Origin: Pterois miles
Lineage: Eukaryota; Chordata; Actinopteri; Perciformes; Scorpaenidae
Length of the DNA: 64,000 nt
Direction: 5' to 3'
Assembly: GCA_947000775.1 (NCBI GenBank)
Contig: CAMQGK010000144.1
Span: 11,596,001-11,660,000, forward strand
Shown in pieces: positions 57,601 through 64,000 of the stretch; positions within the stretch are counted from its first letter, which is position 1, and every line of letters starts with the position of its first letter. The translations under genes were made by a program, and so were the position numbers. Under the pieces are notes generated by a model. The model did no database searches, was not told the DNA's origin, and saw only the letters and a list, made by a program, of their open reading frames with translations.

Positions 57601-58124
57601 TGCACAAGAGTCCCTAACACACCAATATGTTGCAACGTGCATGTATGCAAAATGGGATCTATGTGAAATCTTTCAAGAATAAAGAAGCTCAGCAAGCAAA
57701 CTCCAGACAAACACAACTTGAGAGCAAAGTCCCTCGAGGTTACAGTAACATTATACCCGCTACCAAACACACACACAGACACACAGACACATACACACAC
57801 ACACACACCACACGCTCCTCATCAGTCACATTAACCATTCACATCTGCCAGTGGTCCCTATCTCCCCCTCTTTGCCCCCCAGGATAAAATCTAACACCCC
57901 CGAAATAACCTGGTGAGTTATAAGAGTCAGCAGGGCCCTCATCCAACCTGCCCTTTAAATAGAAACAAAAGGCAATTACCCTGGTGTCCCTAAGAGTTAA
58001 TTTAAGATGCTAAAGGTGGTTTGCTTCCCTTTGTAGTCTAATCTCTAAATTAATAAACTGAGATGCCACAGACAGTCTCGTGTTACACTCTATATTAGTA
58101 GGATGGGTGTCCTATTGAGCCAGC

Positions 58125-58192
<68 letters not shown>

Positions 58193-60657
58193 CTTGGGGG
58201 GATGCTGGTTCTGGACCATTTTTCTCAGCTCAAATACAAACAAACATGTGCATGAGAGGGAGGGGTGGGAAGAAAACACAACAACATCCACAGGGCTTCC
58301 CTCGCGCCCTGGGATTCACACCACACACATCCTATACGGATGTGGGGTCAGATTTCCAAAGCCCTTGTGCTAACCCTGCACCAATAGCAAGTGTGTTAAA
58401 ACAGCTGACAATGTGTCAGTTGAAAGATTTGAAAAGGTCTTTCTTATTGTGACAGACCGAGGTGTGAAGGAGAACTATGACTCTGCTTTTGCTAATGAGA
58501 CGGTCGCCACTGAATGAGTCACTCCGACAGTGACCTCTCACCTGACGAGCCCAGGAAGTAGCGTTCCAGGGCAGAGCCGAAGCCGGAGGGATTGTCCTTA
58601 AGGTCGCTCACGGTGAAGGGCTGCGTGGTGGCGTTCTGATCGTTGATCGGCCAGGTCTGACCCCGGACGCTGGCGCCACCGTACCAGGACACGTTGGTCA
58701 TGGAGAAGCAGTCCTGAAAGGGTGCACACATGCACAAAAACAAAACAAAAGTGTGAGAGAGGAAGACAAAAGGAAAGGTTTACATTCATGAAGACAGCTA
58801 CTACACATGTGAAACTGATGCTGACCGGAAAAAGGAAATGTATTAAAAAATAGAGTGGGAGTTAAAAGACAGTAGATGACAGAGGAAAATGCAAGTTTCA
58901 TTTGTTTATATGATAACTCTGCTTTATGTAGACTTTGTAAATTATGAATGTAAATAGCATTTATGAGTATCAGGTGAATTTGCCAGTAATAGTTTCCAGC
59001 ACTACTTGTCTTAGAGTGTGGATAAATCTCTTCTTTGACAGTCGGTGCAAGTTACTGTTACTTTATGGAGGGCACAGGGCGGAATGTGATGGCTGGCACA
59101 TGGGACTGTCTCAGAAAGCATCGCACGCAGGAGGGATTGAATGACAGAGTGTTTTCTAAGAGAAAGCTTGTCCTTCCTCAACGCGTCTTTACGCGTAGGG
59201 GGGACAAGTGCGCAAGCCGGCAGCACATTTATTTCATGTCAGCAAATCCGGGCTCTGCTGCTAAGGAGTTTCAAAACAGGTGCCAAGAGGCGCCGGGCGG
59301 GCAGGATTTTGGAAAATAGAAAAATAAAGTCGACTTTAGAGTTTGGAAAGATTTTCTGAGAGCAGTCGCGCCACATGACAGGGAGTTATGGCGAGGAATG
59401 TTCCAGTGGGGACAGATTAACCTCCCCAAACATCCCAATAGTTATAAATGCCTTTGATAATTAAGCTGGGGGGAAAGTACAGTAAGTACTGTGCGTGTCA
59501 AAAAGCATAACAACTGTGACAAAGCAGATTTAACACAAATGGAGTCCGCTCGGTGCAGTTAAATCGAGGGTTGTCGCAGGGTGGAATCACGCAAACTCAT
59601 TGTTTTGTTTTGATCTATAACATGTCGACCCAAATGAGTCACTCAAACGTCATAATTGTTTTTTAATAATTCAATAGGATGTCATTGTTTCAGTAATTTA
59701 ATTTAAACAAATCCATCAGAATGAAATCAAAATCACATCAAATATAAATATAAATTGCAGTATTTGTTTTATCTGAATCATGAGTCAAGTTATTTATGTT
59801 AGCGCATTTTATACCATACTCTGCTGCAAACGTCTGTTTTTGAGTTACTTGTTTAATTCAACTTTTAAATGCAACTTTTAAATGTAATTTAATGCAAATA
59901 ATCAACAAAAAAATTGTAACTGATTTACATAAAGAAAATAAAACGGTTGACGGTTGTTTTCAGATTTTGGTGAAGGTTGCATTAGAGAACATGGTTCTTC
60001 TTCAGTGTTTTCCCAACAGCACAACGGCCATGCACAACCACATGCCAATTAATAGAGTAAAGTGCAAATTGAAGCATGAAAGTTCCAAGTACACAACTGT
60101 TTTTTTTTTGCACATCACGTTGCGCGTAAAATGGCATTTTGCTAAGACCGGCTGTGTTTAGTGCACACTGAGAGAAGAAGCCCTACCTTCAGCTCCACAT
60201 GACAGTGCACCGGCGCCCAAGTCATACTGTAGCACTCCGTCTCCGTCTCCTCGTTCACCTCCAGTGAGATCTTCACCTCGGCCACCGAGTCCCACGTGTA
60301 GCAGAACTCCGTCTTATTCAGCCAGCACAGGTTCCTCACGAAGGGAACCTCGATGTCGGGGTTCCCCACGTTCCCGACGTCTATCTCCACATAGGTCTTG
60401 TCCTCCGTCAGGGTCTGTATGACCAGCGAGTGGGTTCTTCTCTCCCAGATCAGTCCGCTGAAAGTCCCCCTGAGGATCCAGTTCTTGTTGGGCTGGTCCA
60501 CCACTTGCCAATATATGATCCCGATGGTCATGACAAAGAAGACGGCCACACCGAGACAGGCTATCGCTCCTTTCCAGGTCTCGTTCATCTCCTTCAACCC
60601 CGTGTCCCATGTTACCTCTGGGATGGGGCTCGGGTTCCTATTTCGAGCGTGGGGCAT
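39512..60657 (-). CDS. GH31-fold type II membrane protein, SITS-binding protein / MYORG-like (complete spliced CDS)
   Basis: Coding exons in order: 60657-60187, 58713-58542, 49057-48850, 48686-48536, 45577-45380, 45115-44847, 44017-43881, 42753-42632, 40015-39836, 39685-39512; 693 aa, open throughout, all GT-AG. A short cytosolic N-terminus is followed by one membrane segment (about residues 31-50, ACLGVAVFFVMTIGIIYW) and no signal peptide, so a type II topology with the large domain luminal or extracellular. Several N-glycosylation sequons support this (LNKTE, TNVSW, QNATT, LNISI, LNITN, LNLTQ). The domain follows GH31 relatives such as MYORG: WYGGA..RGQTWPI, ALERYFL, LFIRWLEITAF, NPIYRPMWWLSP, DDQFLIGDEVLVAPVLEKGA. 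Both catalytic Asp positions appear substituted. The multi-exon structure and N-terminus fit my recollection of SITS-binding protein better than MYORG; the exact name needs a search. Confidence 0.88.
39836..40015 (-). CDS. GH31-like gene: coding exon 9 (residues 577-636)
   Basis: Acceptor tccatctccacag, donor gtgact; 180 nt, phase 0. It encodes VLNLTQAYIAKHQRDVVPLI, the NPIYRPMWWLSPSDPMTF block and IDDQFLIGDE. Confidence 0.94.
40195..40690. mobile_element. Foldback element with about 180-nt inverted arms
   Basis: The left arm (40331-40387, gatcaaatatgaatcaaatt...aagaaacatctt) is the reverse complement of the right arm (40519-40575) with few mismatches. Homology continues outward (left aggcagcactgatc / right gatctgcgctgcct; agctgtcaatcac / gtgattgacagct). 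The loop is about 40392-40517. It sits in the intron between coding exons 8 and 9 of the GH31-like gene. Confidence 0.75.
42632..42753 (-). CDS. GH31-like gene: coding exon 8 (residues 536-576)
   Basis: Acceptor ctttcccctcag, donor gtatac, 122 nt. It encodes GSLSGDLVTDEELFIRWLEI and TAFLPVISFHTPPWVCGEDR. The E.LFIRWLE..AF.P block is a strong GH31 match. The 122-nt exon has no ORF-track entry because it has no in-frame ATG. Confidence 0.92.
43621..43642 (+). repeat. (ATTC)n microsatellite
   Basis: About five ATTC units. Confidence 0.85.
43881..44017 (-). CDS. GH31-like gene: coding exon 7, acid/base region
   Basis: Acceptor ctctttgtgtctcag, donor gtaata, 137 nt (residues 490-535). It encodes KPLFVRMTPLQSDWSPMGLK, then GIIPSLLHHTLLGYNFLIPD. 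SPMGLKGIIP aligns with YDLGLRSLIP in MYORG, putting Pro509 where the acid/base Asp should be. Confidence 0.9.
44318..44630 (+). repeat. Degenerate minisatellite, unit about 35-40 nt
   Basis: About eight imperfect copies of agctaactatttcaactgt / ttatccattacttttagc in an intron of the GH31-like gene. Copies differ by point changes and short indels. Confidence 0.8.
44847..45115 (-). CDS. GH31-like gene: coding exon 6, nucleophile region
   Basis: Acceptor acttctgtccttgag, donor gtaacg, 269 nt (residues 401-489). It encodes IPVMSQWRGKFCVKLNITNP and EYVMLEGGEGNLFEEQALRP. The LEGGE segment (Glu445) aligns with FDAGE in MYORG, so the GH31 nucleophile Asp is replaced by Glu. Confidence 0.9.
45380..45577 (-). 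CDS. GH31-like gene: coding exon 5 (residues 335-400)
   Basis: Acceptor ctgtctctgtgcag, donor gtgaga; 198 nt, phase 0. It encodes DHDYLNSRKRGMSMRLTRDL, PLVKLLNISITLSPFLGVDT and TEAYWLSLPSAPQGQL. Confidence 0.92.
48368..48516 (+). repeat. GGTGCAGTAT-type tandem repeat beside a splice donor
   Basis: About 150 nt of short units built from ggtgcagt, atggtacagt and variants. On the transcribed strand it begins about 20 nt after the donor of coding exon 4 of the GH31-like gene. Confidence 0.85.
48536..48686 (-). CDS. GH31-like gene: coding exon 4 (residues 284-334)
   Basis: Acceptor tgtgtgtgctacag, donor gtacat, 151 nt. It encodes WLPFWKLLANVDSGPKVERE, LRTFSNRLRRHQLGQGVISL and NEHSTTLLSDM, corresponding to the start of the GH31 barrel. 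A tandem repeat begins about 20 nt past the donor. Confidence 0.92.
48850..49057 (-). CDS. GH31-like gene: coding exon 3 (residues 215-283)
   Basis: Acceptor ctccccaccgcgcag, donor gttagt, 208 nt. It encodes VAVLVSPDIPLQLGVDSRQQ, FCLQSLPSMERLPLQYTVCV and LSHHSRELPNMNTLW. It joins exon 2 in frame across the 9.5 kb intron without missing family sequence. Confidence 0.92.
56397..56903. mobile_element. TTAA-flanked MITE (piggyBac-type duplication)
   Basis: Ends AGAGGACCTATCATGCT and, on the other strand, AGAGGACCTATTATGCT, a 17-nt inverted repeat with one mismatch. Each is bordered by TTAA (56393-56396 and 56904-56907), the target duplication of piggyBac-type transposition. 507 bp, no coding capacity. 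Confidence 0.8.
57764..57810 (+). repeat. (CA)n-rich microsatellite
   Basis: Interrupted ACAC repeat (acacacacagacacacagac, then atacacacacacac). Confidence 0.85.
58127..58191 (+). repeat. (GT)n microsatellite, about 32 units
   Basis: Uninterrupted gtgt tract of about 65 nt; open frames through it (poly Cys-Val) are meaningless. Confidence 0.95.
58542..58713 (-). CDS. GH31-like gene: coding exon 2 (residues 158-214)
   Basis: Acceptor gcaccctttcag, donor gtgaga; 172 nt ending in phase 1. It encodes DCFSMTNVSWYGGASVRGQT, WPINDQNATTQPFTVS and ALERYFLGSS. The WYGG..RGQTWPI block aligns with the MYORG/GH31 N-terminal signature. Confidence 0.93.
60187..60657 (-). CDS. GH31-like gene: first coding exon (residues 1-157)
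   Basis: ATG at 60657 in aagacaacATG; an upstream reading frame offers no better start. It encodes MPHARNRNPSPIPEVTWDTG, the membrane anchor, and an N-terminal beta domain ending APVHCHVELK before a gtaggg donor. 5' UTR continues upward, with a possible acceptor at about 60833. Confidence 0.9.
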
Positions 60658-60910
60658 GTTGTCTTTGAGATCAACAAAGAGTCAAATGCAAAAAATGCTG
60701 CAGAAATCTCTGTGCGTCAAAAATCTCTGCTGCTTCATCATGTCATGGTGTTTTCACTGTAAACCTGCCTACTCTTTATCTTTACACCGCTTACACTGTT
60801 GTTTTTTTGCGCAATTGTGCCGGCAACAGAGACCTGTCATGTGAAGAAAGCTGTGAGAACAAAAAATCCCAGCGAGGAAATAAAACCATATGAATGAATA
60901 AGTGACTTAC

Positions 60911-61220
60911 CACATACTGCTGTTGTTTTAAAAGAGTTGCATTTGTAAATTGCATTGGCTGCAGTGAGCTCGTGAGCAGCCCCGAGCCGGGTTTGGCAGC
61001 TATGCCTACGAATAGCTCCTAGACGCTGTCTTGCTTGCCCTGCACTTTCTGACGTAACGCCGGGTTGTTTCTTCAGGGGAAAGGTAGAGAGAGGGAAATG
61101 GGGGATCAGGAGGGTTTGGCTGAGTCTCGGAACTGCCCGCCGGGGCGAGGAGGCCACGGACAGCCTGGAAGGGAGGGATCCCCATGCGTGCCTGCAAACT
61201 CCCCGTGCGCTCTCCGTGCG
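60911..61220 (-). promoter_or_regulatory. Candidate noncoding first exon and promoter of the GH31-like gene
   Basis: On the - strand, GCAGTATGTG|GTAAGTCACT is a consensus donor (exon end 60911), preceded by a GC-richer stretch up to about 61230. It would splice to an acceptor such as ctttcttcacatgacag (exon start about 60833) upstream of the ATG at 60657. The start site is not determinable. Confidence 0.5.
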
Positions 61221-61249
61221 TAAAGACTGCGGAGACTTGTCATCCGGTG

Positions 61250-64000
61250 GTTTGGTAGACGGTCGGGGGCGTCAATTGTCATGCCATATCCAAATTTGAT
61301 CTTGTGGTTTCTTAATGGAGAGCAAATACTGATGTCTGAAACTGATTCACAAGTATGCTTGCAGGGGAATATTTAACACCAGTGCTGTGCAGTTTAATTG
61401 GCTACATCTAATGAGCTTATTAATCAAACAGACCAAGAGGTTAGTAATACATTGTCAGCAATTAATAGTTGGTTCTCTGGTCCCGGGAATTAGAGAAATT
61501 AGTTGGTTTTGAAGATTTGGTTTGCATCCAGGCAGGGACTTGGTTGTATGTAGAGGATAAAAATGGCTCTGAGACAGTTTGCATTGACATTTTTGTTCAC
61601 TCTACAAAGTGAGATGAACCACCTGTTATCCAACACACATCCCTGCTGAAGCTCTCTACTTAAGCTCACTATGAAGTATCCATATACATAACCAAGTCTT
61701 ATATTTACCATTAGTACATTTTGCCAAGAATAAATATGCATTGCTGTGTACAAAAATCTGCATCTCAACATGCTGCAAGTGACACAGACTAGCCATAATA
61801 TGCAGCACTAGTTTCGCCAAAGCACTATCCTGTAAAGTATCCAAAATGTTGTATGGAATTGCTTGTGCTTTAAGAGAATCACATACAACAAAAACATGAG
61901 AAGCAACACAAAAATCTGCTTGTGATTCAGGGTGTGTTGTGATCAATATGCATATCAACATATATGACACAGATTGTGTGAGGTTTAGTGTTGCTCATAT
62001 GTAGAGCAGAAGACATTTGAGGGCAGGAATGTTGTTTATGAGCACCTCAAGGGTACCAGGAGGTGGCGTGATTGGTCGAAGGTGGCATTCATGGGCTTTT
62101 GGACTGTCAACATCCATTGTATTCAGAGTGATAATGTGTACATAGTATAGATGAACTGCTGTTTGATGAGAAATGTGCTGAGTCAATGTTAATGTGTGGA
62201 CGTACAATACAAAGCAATGCTGGACTCTCACAGAAGCACATCCTTTGTCATAACTTTCTGAAACCTAAACTGTACACAGATCATGTTGACTCATTTTAAT
62301 CCAGTGTCACTATCCATTTATTTCAACACAGTTCTTACTGTAACACGGTCATGGCTCTACTGGTATCCAACAACAACTTTATCGAACCCAAAAATAAGAC
62401 AAGAGGAATCGTGGCTTGAACGATGTTGTTGTGTTTGTAGGTTAAGGTCTTTTCCACGGTGCTGTGCACAAGATATCTCAGTGCTGAGTGTCGGCTGACA
62501 TACCTTGAAGATCAGTTGCCCCCGTCCCCATTTATGCCAGTTCCCCCTCCCCAATCCATCACATATCTCTGGCAGGGGCAGAGACACTGGATAAGGCTGT
62601 GGGAACCTGTGTGAGCACCCTACCTAATCGCCCCAGTCCTACTGCAGTCGATGTCAAAATCTCTGGAAATCAGCGCCTGACCGTGTGTGACTCTGTGGTG
62701 ATTTAATGCCAAACTTTCAGGATAGAACGAGACAGATGATTCTGTTGTTACTTTGATTCTTGCTTTTATACAACTGTTCTGGTGTTGCATGTTACGATGG
62801 ACTGTACGGTAGATGAATAAGTGTTTGCATGTGTTTGCATGCTTGCATTTGTAACCCCGGAAATCCAAGTTCACAGGCCTTGTGGCAGCCAGGCTCCTGG
62901 GTCAGAGGTCAGGCTTATGACATCAACGGAACTTCCAGGGGGGAGGGTCTAAATTTACACGCCATCCAGATTGCCCCCGACTCCATCCCTCATGGCTATT
63001 AATAGGCAGAGGACTGCTGCGTGGCATGCACCCACTCCCTCCGAGAGTGTGAACATGGGACGTGAAAAAACAGAGGAATCTGACCTGAACTGGCCACGAC
63101 GTCTGACCGCTTATTTAGCATTGATGGCAAAGGGTCCAGGGTTTAATTAGGTGTGGGTCAGAGCGGCTAATGGTTTATGATTTGCGTACTGAGTGGACTG
63201 CTTCACTCCAGCTAGAAACAGTTGAAATTATTGGAAACTTCTTAGAATTAATTAGCTTAGCATGTTAGCATACTAATATTTGGTAATTGGCATGTAATTA
63301 GTACACAGCCAGGCCGGCAGCACATGCCTTTTAGTGCACGTGACTCTCACTGTTGTGCCCCACTCGCTAGTAGCCACTGGCTTATGGCCACCGCTCTGCA
63401 CTGTGCTCATACAGCGGTTTCTCCTGATAACGCCGTCCCGATCCATGGCGTTGTCGCTGAAGCATAGCATCTGCCCTCCGGTTCCCCCTCAGGTAAGACA
63501 CTAGCTCTGACAGCACTGTTGCCATTGTTTGCATTGTTAGCTGCCAGCTCAGCCGTCTCCATGTTGAGAGCCGTGTGGAGGTGGTAGAAATGTTTTGAAT
63601 TCACAGCACGTTCTCATCACAACTCACAGTGCTTTATCAGAAACTTTGTGTCACAAGGTTTTGGCATCAATACTACTGAGTTAGGTTTAGGAATAAACTA
63701 CATGGTTAGGTTTAAAACTACTATAATTGTAAAGTGAAAATGAAACTTAACATTGTGAACATGAGATGAATGGACAGCTGATTTTAATGTGAAAGTGAAA
63801 ATGAATGCACAGGACACAAACAGTGGTCTTCTGGATGAAAGCCTTGCGTTTGCTGGGCCTCTCCACCCCACCATAAGTGTCTTTTCACTCTTTAAACTAC
63901 GTCACCATATTCCCTGTGCAATTTTCCTGAGTGTTTACTGTTACCGCAGTCCCGCAGATGAGTTTACATTGCAGTTAATTGAATGCCTGGTGCATCTCAT
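61250..64000. other. 5' flank of the GH31-like gene, no gene seen
   Basis: No exon-like sequence identified on either strand. The block 62880-63180 is less AT-rich and contains a perfect DR1 motif. Confidence 0.45.
62899..62911 (+). promoter_or_regulatory. DR1-type nuclear receptor motif
   Basis: GGGTCAGAGGTCA: two half-sites (GGGTCA, AGGTCA) separated by one base. It lies about 1.7 kb upstream of the presumed first exon of the GH31-like gene. A single motif in unconstrained DNA may be chance. Confidence 0.3.

Larger units (their letters stand above)
49058..58541 (-). other. 9.5 kb intron of the GH31-like gene
   Basis: The largest intron here. It holds a TTTA-rich tract (52430-52530), a 24-nt AT palindrome (53923-53946), a TTAA-flanked MITE, CA and GT microsatellites and otherwise unremarkable sequence. 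No exon-like segments that would fit the neighbouring phases were found. Confidence 0.6.

Noticed and set aside
58129..58452. 107-aa ORF beginning with poly Cys-Val
   Set aside because: Created by the GT microsatellite.
60398..60844. 148-aa + strand ORF
   Set aside because: Antisense of the first coding exon of the GH31-like gene.

Overview
This window is vertebrate nuclear DNA, most likely from a teleost fish. The evidence is two multi-exon genes with GT-AG introns, abundant fish-type MITEs, tRNA-headed SINEs and a Tc1-like transposon remnant, long CA/GT microsatellites, and coding sequence closest to vertebrate CPT1A and to a vertebrate GH31-fold membrane protein. Bacterial-style ORF logic does not apply: most long ORFs here are intronic or repeat noise, and the real coding sequence is in short exons.

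Layout. About 1-5,000 is repeat-rich flank ending in a GC/CpG-rich island (about 4,500-4,990). The island has splice donors facing both ways and may be a bidirectional promoter. About 8,450-8,670 holds a second CpG-rich block ending in a good donor, the better candidate for the noncoding first exon of cpt1a. From 12,049 to about 31,950 (+ strand) lies a complete carnitine O-palmitoyltransferase 1 gene (liver-type, cpt1a-like). I could place its 18 constitutive or alternative coding positions exactly, giving 772 aa in one open frame, with a polyadenylation signal at 31,924. From about 61,200 down to about 36,690 (- strand) lies a complete GH31-fold type II membrane protein gene (SITS-binding protein / MYORG-like), with ten coding exons, 693 aa and a 9.5 kb intron. 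The two genes are tail-to-tail, separated by about 4.7 kb of repeat-rich DNA. About 61,250-64,000 is 5' flank of the second gene with no coding feature seen.

Main points of interest. (1) cpt1a carries two tandem versions of one catalytic-domain exon, at 19,221-19,308 and 19,819-19,903. They encode alternative 29- and 28-residue segments. Either one keeps frame, while including both or neither breaks it, so this is a mutually exclusive exon pair. (2) In the GH31 protein both positions that align with the family's catalytic aspartates are changed (Glu and Pro), so it looks like a non-catalytic or altered-specificity member. (3) A DR1 (PPAR/RXR or HNF4-type) element plus an extra half-site lies inside the splice-acceptor tract before cpt1a exon 5. 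(4) The repeats record clear insertion histories: a SINE nested in an opposite-strand SINE, a MITE nested in another MITE, a hAT-type MITE with a perfect 8-bp target duplication, a TTAA-flanked MITE, a long inverted-repeat foldback element, and a Tc1 derivative whose 3' end is inverted.

Functionally, CPT1 is the malonyl-CoA-regulated step of long-chain fatty acid entry into mitochondria. The GH31-like protein is an unrelated neighbour, and nothing in the sequence suggests the two work together. All coordinates and frames were read by eye; family names rest on recalled family features, not on a database search.
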